NCBI GenBank assembly: GCA_900168235.1
Contig: FUZG01000004.1
Coordinates: 248,001 to 312,000, forward strand
Length of the DNA: 64,000 nucleotides
From: Lachnospiraceae bacterium
GTDB taxonomy: Bacteria > Bacillota > Clostridia > Lachnospirales > Lachnospiraceae
Reading direction: 5' to 3'
Under the pieces are notes generated by a model. The model did no database searches and was not told the DNA's origin. It saw nothing but the letters and a program-made list of their open reading frames with translations. Position 1 is the stretch's first letter. Each line of letters starts with the position of its first letter. Shown in pieces: positions 1 through 7,626 of the stretch. The position numbers and the translations under genes were made by a program.

Positions 1-413
1 CCCAAACCCAGGATCAGTGTAAATATCGGGCTTAAGAAAAGAAGTCCTAATGTAAATCCGATTCCATGACCAAATGCTTTTGAAAGTTTATGTACGTTAA
101 TAATGCCGATCACTGAACTTACCAAACTGAAAACAGCTCCCAGGATCGCAAGGATGCCTCCTTCTTCCCCAGCCATACTTGTCAAAACACTTCCTAACAC
201 AAGTGTTAACACCATGACCCAGAACATCCTTCCCTTCCACGAGATCTTGAAAAGCACATATGAATTAAGGAACGGTATCAGCGATTTCCAGCCCGCTTCA
301 CCAGCCTTTGTAAATATCCTCCAGTTGGCGACCGCCATTATTATGTACCAGCCGATAATGATCGACAGATAAACAGTTAACCCCGCCAATATGATCTGTA
401 ACAATGCCTCCAT
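1..413 (-). CDS. DUF5684 family membrane protein (3' end outside window)
   Basis: Read on the minus strand from an ATG at 413 that follows a GGAGGGA ribosome site; the frame is open to the window edge, so about 137 residues are seen and the C terminus is missing. It begins with a hydrophobic segment (roughly residues 3-23), followed by NWRIFTKAGEAGWKSLIPF, which is the hallmark of the DUF5684 family (aromatic, K/AG, GW, alanine or serine, LIP, then N-x-Y). Two or three more hydrophobic stretches follow. Family members are small integral membrane proteins of unknown role, sometimes fused to signal peptidase-like domains. The family call is good; no function can be given. Confidence 0.8.
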   Translation of the reverse strand, partial: MEALLQIILAGLTVYLSIIIGWYIIMAVANWRIFTKAGEAGWKSLIPFLNSYVLFKISWKGRMFWVMVLTLVLGSVLTSMAGEEGGILAILGAVFSLVSSVIGIINVHKLSKAFGHGIGFTLGLLFLSPIFTLILGL

Positions 414-498
414 AATCTACTCCCTCCATTTCTGAAAAACTTAAAGATACTGTTTTTTGTCCCTAAACATATATCGGCTGTTTTTCGCAAGTCTTCAA

Positions 499-1095
499 CT
501 ATGCTTTCTTTTGAACAAATTTCATCCCCTTATATACTCTCACAGGATTTCCTCGTATGATCCTGTTATGCTCCCTCCATGCATCGTTGACCTGTTTTGC
601 CTTATTTTCTGCCTCCTTTTCCTTGAGCATAGCGGCAAGTCTTTTCAGTGCCTTGTTCTTATTATGAAGCTGTGTACGTTCCTCCGTTGAGGTTATTATG
701 ATTCCGGTCGGGATGTGTATGAGCCGCATCCCGGTCTCGACCTTATTTACGTTCTGCCCGCCGTTTCCACCGCAGTGAAACCGTTCCCATCTGATATCCT
801 TTTCATCAAAAACAGGTACTTCATCTGCTTCAGGGATTATGCTTACATCTACAAACCAGTTCTTACGTTTATGGTGAGGTCTGAAAGGACTCTCACATAT
901 CCACTGAACAGTGCCTTCGAGTTCTGATAAATCTTCCTCCGTACTGAATGTTATAGATACACAGCATCCTGTTGTTCTCGCTTCATGCTTTGAAATTAGT
1001 TTTATCTTGTATTCTTTATTCAGGGCTTCATAGAGCTTTACTACCGCAAGCTCGCATTCTGCCGGTCCCTGTCCGGAACTTAACTGTACTATCAA
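499..1095 (-). CDS. prfH: Peptide chain release factor H
   Basis: A 198-residue class I release factor-like protein with the catalytic GGQ loop in the form HCGGNGGQNVNKVETGMRL, followed by the usual THxPTGI-like segment (IHIPTGIIITS) and ERTQLHNKNKAL. It lacks the codon-recognition domain of RF1/RF2, which is typical of PrfH. In known cases PrfH releases nascent chains from ribosomes whose 16S rRNA decoding centre has been cut, so that RtcB can repair the rRNA. The context supports this: its start overlaps the end of rtcB by four bases (ATGA), implying translational coupling. Length is normal for the family. The glycine-rich motif has N after GGQ where RF1/2 has H, as commonly seen in PrfH. 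Confidence 0.93.
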   Translation of the reverse strand: MIVQLSSGQGPAECELAVVKLYEALNKEYKIKLISKHEARTTGCCVSITFSTEEDLSELEGTVQWICESPFRPHHKRKNWFVDVSIIPEADEVPVFDEKDIRWERFHCGGNGGQNVNKVETGMRLIHIPTGIIITSTEERTQLHNKNKALKRLAAMLKEKEAENKAKQVNDAWREHNRIIRGNPVRVYKGMKFVQKKA

Positions 1096-2243
1096 TTCTT
1101 TTCACCTTTATCCTTGTAGTTATATACAGGTCGGATGACCTTATCAATTCTTACTGTTTCACCGATCACATCCGTGATCTCATTGATCGCTCTATACGCA
1201 AACGGTGCCTCATCCAGAGTCTCCTTGCATATACAGCTTGTGTAGATTCCCTTCATTTCTGACTTATAGGAAGACACGGTAAAATGCGACTTCACATCCT
1301 CACGCTTCATGATCCTGCCTGAACCGTGCGGCGCAGATGTATTCCAGTCAACATTTCCAAGCCCCGTTCCGAGAATGATTCCGTCACGCATATTAATCGG
1401 AATAATCACTTTCTCATCTTTTTTTGCTGAGATAGCGCCCTTTCTGAGCATTGGTGCATCGAAAAGATTCAGCGTTTCCTCCGAAGTATCCACATAGTTA
1501 TGAATGCATTCATAGGAATCGAGAGCCTTCCACTTCATTCCCTTCAGCAGTTCTGAAAGTATGATCTCTCTGTTAAGAGACGCATATTTTTGTACAATGA
1601 CAAGATCGTGAATATAGTCATGCATGAGTTCACCTTCAAGCCAGGTAATCTCATAAGGAATATCGACACCTTTGTTTTTCAGATATTTCTGACCTTCATT
1701 TAGGTAGTGCTCAGTAACTTCTTTTCCAAGATGACGGCTGCCGGAATGGATCACAACATACAACGATCCATCATCGTCCTTATCAGCCTCTATAAAATGG
1801 TTTCCACCTCCAAGTGTTCCAAGGCTCTGAACCGCTTTTTCCGTCCTAATATGAGATGCACATCTGAGCACAGAAAAATCGAAGGTCTCAGCCATGTGAT
1901 GAGCCTTGTTTCTGATATTGAATCCTGTGGGAACATTTTCCCTGATAACACTGTCAAGCTTCTGAAACTCAATCTTTTTACCCTTAATCTGTGCCAGAGT
2001 CATACCGCATCCTATATCAATCCCGATAAGATTTGGCATGATCTTATCACCGATTGTCATTGTGAGCCCGATGGTTCCCACTTTTCCCGGATGCACATCA
2101 GGCATAACTCTGATGCGGCATCCCTCAGACGCAGGCTGATCACATATCATATGAAGCTGCGCCTCAGCATACTGATCAATCCCGCTTTCTTTAGCTGTAT
2201 AAATCTGAGCCGTAGTATAGGCTCCTGTAATGACTTTATTCAT
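1092..2243 (-). CDS. rtcB: RNA-splicing ligase RtcB
   Basis: A 383-residue GTP- and Mn-dependent RNA ligase that joins 2',3'-cyclic phosphate (3'-phosphate) ends to 5'-OH ends. Visible family signatures: MPDVHPGKVGTIGLTM, LIGIDIGCGM (metal-binding cysteine), GTLGGGNHFIEA, VIHSGSRHLGKEV and the guanylylated histidine motif APHGSGRIMKRE near the C terminus. The short length matches the RtcB subgroup paired with PrfH. The ATG follows GGAAAGG. prfH overlaps its 3' end. Directly upstream, a promoter, a 26-codon leader and a terminator precede the gene, and I see no good separate promoter between that terminator and the rtcB start, so expression may depend on read-through. Confidence 0.95.
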   Translation of the reverse strand: MNKVITGAYTTAQIYTAKESGIDQYAEAQLHMICDQPASEGCRIRVMPDVHPGKVGTIGLTMTIGDKIMPNLIGIDIGCGMTLAQIKGKKIEFQKLDSVIRENVPTGFNIRNKAHHMAETFDFSVLRCASHIRTEKAVQSLGTLGGGNHFIEADKDDDGSLYVVIHSGSRHLGKEVTEHYLNEGQKYLKNKGVDIPYEITWLEGELMHDYIHDLVIVQKYASLNREIILSELLKGMKWKALDSYECIHNYVDTSEETLNLFDAPMLRKGAISAKKDEKVIIPINMRDGIILGTGLGNVDWNTSAPHGSGRIMKREDVKSHFTVSSYKSEMKGIYTSCICKETLDEAPFAYRAINEITDVIGETVRIDKVIRPVYNYKDKGEKN

Positions 2244-2331
2244 ATACCTTTCCTATCTTTCTGCACGCGAAATAAACGTATCCGTGCAGATACGATCAGG
2301 TATAGGTATCACTGTTAATCTACTCTGCAAA

Positions 2332-2350
2332 AAATGGACAGACCTGTCCC
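2332..2350 (-). terminator. Short terminator between leader peptide and rtcB
   Basis: On the minus strand, GGACAG-GT-CTGTCC (or a 5-bp stem with a 4-base loop) is followed at once by ATTTTTT. It starts two bases after the stop codon of the 26-residue ORF and lies about 90 bases before rtcB. The stem is short, so it may be leaky or conditional. Confidence 0.5.
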
Positions 2351-2351
2351 G

Positions 2352-2432
2352 TTAAACGACAGAGAAAAGGATAGCCATACCTCTGAATCCATTGCTATTG
2401 TTACTGAAGTTATTAAAATCATTATTCATCAT
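2352..2432 (-). CDS. 26-residue asparagine-rich peptide, possible leader of rtcB-prfH
   Basis: A micro-ORF: two ATGs in tandem after a near-perfect AAAGGAGGT site, then an N/F-rich stretch (MMNNDFNNFSNNSNGFRG) and a short hydrophobic tail (MAILFSVV) before TAA. It has its own sigma-A-like promoter upstream and a T-tailed hairpin right after its stop, so it looks like a real, strongly translated unit. I do not recognise the sequence. The short hydrophobic tail could be a signal or pheromone-like end, or the ORF could be a regulatory leader for the rtcB-prfH pair behind it. Both readings are inference. Confidence 0.5.
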   Translation of the reverse strand: MMNNDFNNFSNNSNGFRGMAILFSVV

Positions 2433-2480
2433 AGTTATGACCTCCTTTCCTCTGATAGAATCAAAAATTGTTACTTCAAG

Positions 2481-2509
2481 AAAATACCACCGTAAGCAAA
2501 TAATTGCAA
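2481..2509 (-). promoter_or_regulatory. Promoter of the 26-residue ORF (and perhaps rtcB-prfH)
   Basis: Minus strand: -35 TTGCAA (2509-2504), 17-base spacer, -10 TATTTT (2486-2481) with an extended TG element in front. The predicted start is about 40 bases before the micro-ORF's ATG. Confidence 0.55.
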
Positions 2510-2603
2510 GTCAGTTTCAAAACCTGTATCTCTTCTCGGAAAAAGCAAACCGTTCATTCGGCTATATATTTAACTCCGCATCCAAGGTTTCAATGATTAA
2601 GAC

Positions 2604-2631
2604 TTGAAAAATAGGTTTGAACTGCTATAAT
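2604..2631 (+). promoter_or_regulatory. Strong promoter for a candidate antisense RNA
   Basis: TTGAAA (2604-2609), 16-base spacer, TATAAT (2626-2631) preceded by TG-c (extended -10). No plausible ORF follows on this strand; the transcript would run into two hairpins and converge on a tiny membrane-peptide ORF. Confidence 0.6.
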
Positions 2632-2637
2632 TTAGAT

Positions 2638-2735
2638 AAAGAAAGAGCGGTTATCCCCGTGCTTTCAGTCAAGTTAATAGTTAAGAAATAAACCGCTCAA
2701 CTTGTCGAAGGTAGGGGCGGTTATTTCTTTATCTT
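2638..2735 (+). ncRNA. Candidate antitoxin-type antisense RNA
   Basis: The RNA expected from the promoter just upstream begins near 2638. It contains GAGCGGTT (2645-2652), which pairs perfectly with AACCGCTC (2691-2698); the latter can instead pair with GCGGTT (2717-2722) to form a terminator followed by ATTTCTTTATCTTT. Its 3' part is complementary to the end and 3' UTR of the convergent 20-codon ORF. This layout (short membrane peptide, converging RNA, shared terminator with an AACCGC...GCGGTT stem) resembles the type I holin-like toxin/RatA-type modules common in Firmicutes. The RNA itself is inferred from promoter and hairpins only. Confidence 0.45.
2691..2730 (+). terminator. Terminator with alternative stem
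   Basis: AACCGC (2691-2696) pairs with GCGGTT (2717-2722), followed by a T-rich tail. The left arm is also the right arm of an 8-bp stem with 2645-2652, so the two hairpins are mutually exclusive. Confidence 0.5.
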
Positions 2736-2783
2736 TAAAGCCAACGTTATAACTGCACATAACATGATTACAAAGGTAAACAT
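2721..2783 (-). pseudogene. Remnant of a holin-like type I toxin peptide
   Basis: A 20-codon ORF: one hydrophobic helix (MFTFVIMLCAVITLALK) ending in the basic tail KIKK, directly before the AACCGC/GCGGTT hairpin. The hydrophobic helix, lysine tail and downstream hairpin are the usual 3' end of Hol-Tox-type toxins, which are normally around 30 residues. Here a TAG sits immediately in front of the ATG and no ribosome site is seen, so the 5' part is probably lost. It could also be a chance ORF. Confidence 0.35.
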
Positions 2784-3052
2784 CTATATCTTGCGAAATT
2801 GATTTTTCTTTTATCGCTATATGTTGTTGTGTTTTGTGTTTTTGTCGCCGACTCTTTTGCTTTTTATAACTTTTTTTCTGAAAGTTTCTTACACTATTCC
2901 CCTGTATATATTGTCATTTACGATTTTCGTGATAACAACAAATATCCGGCTTTTCTCATTCAGCTGTCCTTTATTTACCGTTTTCATTTTAATATCAGCC
3001 ACCGTAATTCCTTTCCCATATTCATACATCTGACATGAAAATTATAAAAAAC
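2784..3052. other. AT-rich spacer without recognisable content
   Basis: Open frames of 70-79 codons exist on the plus strand, but they are phenylalanine- and serine-rich, lack ribosome sites and look like chance frames in AT-rich DNA. No RNA fold or known motif was recognised. Confidence 0.5.
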
Positions 3053-3077
3053 GGGAGCGACACAATATGTCACTCCC
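3053..3077 (-). terminator. Terminator of the nitroreductase-sfsA unit
   Basis: GGGAGTGACA and TGTCGCTCCC form a 10-bp stem (one G-T pair) around a 5-base loop; on the minus strand it is followed by GTTTTTTATAATTTT. Confidence 0.8.
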
Positions 3078-3134
3078 ATCAATATCGTCGATATTAACCG
3101 CGTCTATGCAATTATGAAATTACAATCTTTTAAC

Positions 3135-3785
3135 TCACGTTACAACCAACAGATCCGGTTCAACATGGCATTTTAGGAAAAGAACCTCAACGCCTGCGTT
3201 CTTTGCTTCTTCCAGAGCAGTACCAAATTCCGGATGGGTATCCACATTTGCCCTGACTTCTGAGACTCCGTCCACCTGGATCACAAACGCCAATATTGCT
3301 TTATAGCCTTTTTCAACAGCTGCTGTAAGCTCACGAAGGTGTTTTACTCCACGCTCTGTTGGTGCATCTGGGAAATAACCGACTCCATCAATTTCAAGCG
3401 TGCATCCCTTTACTTCCATAAGGTATTTTTCGCCGTCACATTCCATATAAAAGTCGATTCTGGAATCGCCGTATTTATACTCAGGAATAACCTTATCATA
3501 TCCCTGTGTATCCAGCCATTCTTTTGCAACTTTATTAGGAGCCTGACTATCAATATTGAAAAGAGCGCCTGTTGATTTTCTCACTGCCACCAGATCGTAT
3601 CTTGTCTTTCTTCCGGGAGTCCCGGGTTCCGTGAGCCACACCTCACATCCCGGTATCAGCAGTTCCCTGCATCTTCCGGTATTTTTGACATGTACTGTTT
3701 CTTTATGCCCGTCTATGTCCACTTCAGCAATAAAGCGGTTAGGACGCCGGAGAAATGCGGCGCGGGTTATATTTTCATATCTCAT
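3135..3785 (-). CDS. sfsA: SfsA family DNA/RNA-binding nuclease
   Basis: A 216-residue SfsA homologue. The N-terminal OB-like part carries RRPNRFIAEVDIDG and VHVKNTGRCRELLIPG; the C-terminal part has the restriction-endonuclease-like core DSRIDFYMECD...YLMEVKGCTLE and FPDAPTERGVKHLREL, all classical SfsA signatures. In E. coli the protein was first linked to maltose regulation; its nuclease-like fold is known but its cellular role is unsettled. It is the second gene of a two-gene unit, two bases after the nitroreductase gene, and is followed by a clear terminator. Length is normal. Confidence 0.93.
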   Translation of the reverse strand: MRYENITRAAFLRRPNRFIAEVDIDGHKETVHVKNTGRCRELLIPGCEVWLTEPGTPGRKTRYDLVAVRKSTGALFNIDSQAPNKVAKEWLDTQGYDKVIPEYKYGDSRIDFYMECDGEKYLMEVKGCTLEIDGVGYFPDAPTERGVKHLRELTAAVEKGYKAILAFVIQVDGVSEVRANVDTHPEFGTALEEAKNAGVEVLFLKCHVEPDLLVVT

Positions 3786-3787
3786 TA

Positions 3788-4315
3788 TTATTCAGCATAA
3801 TAAATGTAATTCGCTTTTCTCGGAGCTGCGTCTTTTGCGGGTTCTGCTGCGTATCCCAGTGCGCAGTGTCCGATACCTTCGTAATCACCTTCGATGCCGA
3901 GCTTCTTCAGGATCGATTTTCCAAAGTCAGACTCAAATTCTTCCTTTGCTCTGTGGATCCAGATGCTTGATACGCCAAGGCTCTCTGCTGCATTCATGAG
4001 ATTGCCCATTACAAGAGCGCCGTCGTATACATGTGTAGGAATATTCTTATCTGCAAGGACGATAAGGATCACCGGAGCTCCATAGAAAGGATCAAAGTCT
4101 CCATTCCAGCCGCCGATCTTTCTATTCTCCTCAGAAATCTCATCTCTGAGCTTTTTATCGGTAACTGCAATGATTATCGGGCTCTGCTTTCCCATTCCGG
4201 TAGCTGCATATGTACCTGCCTTGAGAATTGCATCCAGCTCCTCTTTCTTTACCATATCAGGCTTGAAATTTCTACAGCTTCTGCGGGTCTCCAATACTTT
4301 CAATGTGTCATTCAT
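3788..4315 (-). CDS. Nitroreductase family protein
   Basis: A 175-residue FMN-dependent oxidoreductase of the nitroreductase fold. The N terminus has the FMN-phosphate-binding signature ETRRSCRNFKPDMVKKEEL; further on come AATGMGKQSPIIIAVT, the dimer-interface/FMN segment YDGALVMGNLMNAAESLGVSSIWIHRA, and GHCALGYAAE. Such proteins reduce nitro compounds, quinones or enones with NAD(P)H; the substrate cannot be told from sequence. It starts after AAAGGAGAT, is driven by a good promoter about 35-60 bases upstream of its ATG, and is co-transcribed with sfsA. Confidence 0.9.
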   Translation of the reverse strand: MNDTLKVLETRRSCRNFKPDMVKKEELDAILKAGTYAATGMGKQSPIIIAVTDKKLRDEISEENRKIGGWNGDFDPFYGAPVILIVLADKNIPTHVYDGALVMGNLMNAAESLGVSSIWIHRAKEEFESDFGKSILKKLGIEGDYEGIGHCALGYAAEPAKDAAPRKANYIYYAE

Positions 4316-4349
4316 GCCTTAATATCTCCTTTCGAGTGTGTTTATTTAA

Positions 4350-4378
4350 ACTATAGCACCCACAAGTATTTATCACAA
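4350..4378 (-). promoter_or_regulatory. Promoter of the nitroreductase-sfsA unit
   Basis: Minus strand: TTGTGA (4378-4373), 17-base spacer, TATAGT (4355-4350) with an extended TG-c element. It lies just upstream of the ribosome site. Confidence 0.6.
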
Positions 4379-4433
4379 TCTCATTGTTTGCAATTTATAA
4401 ATCTTTTATTACTTAGTATACACAGAGTATTTC

Positions 4434-6059
4434 CTAACTGCTCAAAACCGTGATAACGATCGGCGAGAGTCCCGCCTGTACGATTTTCTCCAGTTCGACT
4501 TCCATAACAGCCTGTCCGGCAGTGACACTTTCTCCTTCTTTTACTAAAGGCTTGAGCCCCTTTCCGTTAAGTGTAAACGTATCGATCCCCACTAAAAGTA
4601 TTATCTCCGTACTGTCATCGATCCTGAACGTAATCGCATGTTTTGTATCAACGATTTCCGAGATCACTCCATCGCAAGGTGCAAAAATATGTCCATTCTC
4701 AGGCATGATCCCCACGCATCTGCCGATAACTCCTGACGAAAACATAATGTCGGGAATACAGTTCATCGGAACAGTCTCACCATCTGCCGCAGCCGCAATA
4801 GATAAATTGCTCTTGCCGCGACCGCCTGTTTCCATCAAAGCTTCACCTGCATGGACGACCCTAGATTTTTTTCTGCTGAGACGTGCAAAGGCAGTTGAGC
4901 GCCAAAATGCCACCTGCTCATCAGAAAGAGACGCTTCGATATTAAGTCCCTTATCACCATAGAAAATGTTGGTGATAACATATCCGCCTGCATAACTGAT
5001 CACCAGAGCTATCAGATAACACAATATGCTGATAACGCGGCCGCCCCGACCGGCTGTCATCATAAACGCACCCATGAGACCGGATGGACCCCAGCCTGTC
5101 GAAGCCACACCTGTAAGCATGATAAATGCACCTCCAAAGCCAGCCCCCAGTCCCGCTGTGAGGAAAGGCACTCCAAGCGGAAGTGTTACTCCGTAGATCA
5201 GCGGTTCACCTACGCCCATTATTCCCGCAGGAAGAGCGCCGGCGATCACAGAGCAGAAATCATTGTTGCCTGCCTTTCTTGCTTTTTTCCAAAGTGCCAG
5301 TGCCGCACCGACCTGTCCCGCGCCTGCCATTGCAAGTGCCGGATAGAGCGTGACATACCCAAATTCCTGCAGCTGAACACTATAAAGGGCAACCATACCA
5401 TGATGCATACCTGTAGCCACCAGCGGTAAAAAGAAGGCGGAAGCCAGATACCCTGAAATAGCTTTAATAAATATATTTCTGGAAAGGCACGCCCTACTGA
5501 ACATCCATACAATTCCCTCTGAAATATATCCATACAGAGGCATGATAAAAATGATATATGGAATGACACACACTATCATAGTGATGACCGGTGTAAAGAC
5601 TACATCGACAGAACGAGGCATTACAGATCGGATTGCTTTTTCCACACTGGCGATCAGCAGTGCACCAACGAGGACCGCCATGATCCCGCCTTTTCCGCTT
5701 CGAAGGACTGAATCCAGCGGAACCTCATTATTATAAAGACCAAGTATCTCCGCTATCACATTTATCCCATCCATAGATGTGATCATTCCAAGCATACCGC
5801 CGAGGATCGGTGTACCTCCAAACCTCTCACACGCACGATATCCAGCCCACGCCGTCAAAAATGTCATGACCGACGTATTTATAAGTGACAATATCTGGTA
5901 GATAAAGTTCCACACATCATGCTCTGCATAGTCCGGGATCATTTGAGCTATGAGCGACACAAAACCACCGCAAAGTCCCGCACAGATAATACCCGGCAGC
6001 AGAGGAATAAATATTTCTCCTATAGTTTTCAGGACATTCTTCAGCCTGTTCATTTTCAT
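4434..6059 (-). CDS. PTS EIIC protein with degenerate EIIA domain
   Basis: A membrane sugar permease of the glucose/beta-glucoside PTS superfamily, about 541 residues. I place the start at the ATG seven bases after CGGAGG. Residues 1-380 are an EIIC domain with about ten hydrophobic segments and the family motifs FIPLLPGIICAGLCGG and GVGEPLIYGVTLPL. A linker leads to a C-terminal EIIA-like domain (FAPCDGVISEIVDTKHAITF ... GIDTFTLNGKGL). No EIIB domain with its CxTRLR cysteine is present. In EIIA-Glc the phosphorylated histidine precedes GIDT as HxGIDT; here it reads LVGIDT, so that histidine is missing, while the supporting TKHA histidine remains. The protein thus probably cannot pass phosphate itself and may work with separate EIIA/EIIB proteins, or as a sensor. 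Confidence 0.85.
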   Translation of the reverse strand: MKMNRLKNVLKTIGEIFIPLLPGIICAGLCGGFVSLIAQMIPDYAEHDVWNFIYQILSLINTSVMTFLTAWAGYRACERFGGTPILGGMLGMITSMDGINVIAEILGLYNNEVPLDSVLRSGKGGIMAVLVGALLIASVEKAIRSVMPRSVDVVFTPVITMIVCVIPYIIFIMPLYGYISEGIVWMFSRACLSRNIFIKAISGYLASAFFLPLVATGMHHGMVALYSVQLQEFGYVTLYPALAMAGAGQVGAALALWKKARKAGNNDFCSVIAGALPAGIMGVGEPLIYGVTLPLGVPFLTAGLGAGFGGAFIMLTGVASTGWGPSGLMGAFMMTAGRGGRVISILCYLIALVISYAGGYVITNIFYGDKGLNIEASLSDEQVAFWRSTAFARLSRKKSRVVHAGEALMETGGRGKSNLSIAAAADGETVPMNCIPDIMFSSGVIGRCVGIMPENGHIFAPCDGVISEIVDTKHAITFRIDDSTEIILLVGIDTFTLNGKGLKPLVKEGESVTAGQAVMEVELEKIVQAGLSPIVITVLSS

Positions 6060-6089
6060 TATCAAACCTCCGGCAAGATGATAATTCTC

Positions 6090-7355
6090 TTACGCATTTA
6101 CTCCGTTATAACGTAAGCACAGCATGGTGATGTCATCGAACTGTTCCGCTCCATTTACAAAACCGTTTATGTCATTCATGACATTTGACAGTATCTTTTC
6201 CGGTAGCGCATCCGGTTCACTGTTAAGCGCTGCCAGCATGCGTTCAGTTCCATAAAGCTCCTGATCAGAATTAGTTGCTTCTGCAACACCATCCGTATAT
6301 ACGAAAAAGCTGTCTCCCGGCTCCATTTGAAATTCATGCTGTCTGAACTTTAGTCCTTCCATCGTTCCGATCGGCACCGAATGTTTGTATACTATCAGCT
6401 CATAGCGCCCATCCGCGCGACGGACTGCGGGATGCTCATGACCGGCATTTGCAACAGTTCCCTTACCTGTAGATATCTCAAGCACTGCAGCCCATAGCGT
6501 TACAAAAAATCCCTCTTCATTACTTTCGCAAAGCTGATTATTAACACTCTCAAGAGTTTCTGAAACACTATTACCGTTCTGAAGACCTGATTTTATAAGG
6601 ACACGGCTAACCATCATGAGTAAGGCTGCCGGAACTCCCTTTCCGGACACATCCGCCATTACAAGACCGATATGATCATCATCTATCATAAAGAAATCGT
6701 AAAAATCTCCTCCAACCTCTTTTGCAGGAGTCATGCTGGCATAAAGACAAAATTCTTCTCTATCCGGAAACGGCGGAAAAAGCCTCGGAAGCTGACTTGC
6801 CTGAATCTTACTAGCCATTTCCAGCTCTGCACCGATTCTCTCTTTTTCAGCCGTAACTCTCTTTATCTGATCGATGTAGAGCGAGGTACGTAACGACTGC
6901 TTTGCAAATGCTTCCGCAAGAACCTCTATCTCATCTCCGGTCCTATACACATTTTCCATTTTGAACTGCCGGTGCCTTAGTCCCTGAGATGCCACACGCC
7001 TCGTGATAGTATTCAGAGGATCGATGATTCTCCTGGAAATAGAATAGGCTGAGATCATACCTGTGACTACGATAAATACTACCAAGATAAGCAGGATATT
7101 TCTGGCATGGAACATCTTTTTCCTAAAAGAAGCCATCGCACTGCTCTGAATCTCCTCATACTTATCCTGTAGTCCGTTTTCCTCAAATACCTGCCTCTGC
7201 ATCTCATAGGTGTCATCGACTAACTTTTCTACTCTGCTGGTCTGGTAAAGAAAGACTGCTGTGTAAGCTGCTATGATCAATACGATCGTAGCCAGCATCA
7301 TACCGAATATTTTTTGCCGGATTCCACCCCTAAAAATACCAATCCTATCTCCCAT
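6090..7355 (-). CDS. HAMP-SpoIIE (PP2C-type) serine/threonine phosphatase
   Basis: A 421-residue membrane phosphatase of the RsbU/SpoIIE class. Order: transmembrane segment (about residues 15-35), short extracytoplasmic loop, second transmembrane segment (about 85-105), HAMP linker (about 107-165), short coiled coil, then a PP2C domain. Metal and catalytic motifs are intact: KEVGGDFYDFF, VMADVSGKGVPAALLM, NAGHEHP, VYTDGVAEA and FDDITMLCLRY. Such enzymes dephosphorylate anti-anti-sigma factor (STAS) proteins in partner-switching cascades. The start follows GGGAGGAG. It lies head-to-head with the chemoreceptor gene. This intact enzyme contrasts with the worn PP2C domain encoded at 11678-13681. 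Confidence 0.9.
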   Translation of the reverse strand: MGDRIGIFRGGIRQKIFGMMLATIVLIIAAYTAVFLYQTSRVEKLVDDTYEMQRQVFEENGLQDKYEEIQSSAMASFRKKMFHARNILLILVVFIVVTGMISAYSISRRIIDPLNTITRRVASQGLRHRQFKMENVYRTGDEIEVLAEAFAKQSLRTSLYIDQIKRVTAEKERIGAELEMASKIQASQLPRLFPPFPDREEFCLYASMTPAKEVGGDFYDFFMIDDDHIGLVMADVSGKGVPAALLMMVSRVLIKSGLQNGNSVSETLESVNNQLCESNEEGFFVTLWAAVLEISTGKGTVANAGHEHPAVRRADGRYELIVYKHSVPIGTMEGLKFRQHEFQMEPGDSFFVYTDGVAEATNSDQELYGTERMLAALNSEPDALPEKILSNVMNDINGFVNGAEQFDDITMLCLRYNGVNA

Positions 7356-7542
7356 CTATACTCCTCCCTATTAACACCCTTCTCACTGCAAATATTTCGA
7401 CATTTTAGTCCTATATATATTTCGTACAAAAAAATGTCTAATACAATCCATATTAATAATACTATGACATTTAATCTAATCAAAATTTTTTTCATCATTT
7501 TAAATTATTTCTTCAAATATATATCTGATTTTCTCTCTTATC

Positions 7543-7570
7543 TAATCGACATATTCTATTTTGTCGATAA
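7543..7570 (+). promoter_or_regulatory. Sigma-D-type promoter of the chemoreceptor
   Basis: TAAT (7543-7546), 16 bases, then GTCGATAA (7563-7570), close to the flagellar sigma consensus TAAA-N15-GCCGATAA, about 55 bases before the chemoreceptor's ATG. The -10 is good, the -35 weak. Confidence 0.5.
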
Positions 7571-7626
7571 TAACTTAGAAAGGGCTTCTGAGCGTAAATA
7601 CAGCATCTGCTGGAAAGAGAGGACAT

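Noticed and set aside
2799-3038. Plus-strand frames of 79 and 70 codons
   Set aside because: AT-driven F/S/I-rich sequence, no ribosome site, no family likeness.
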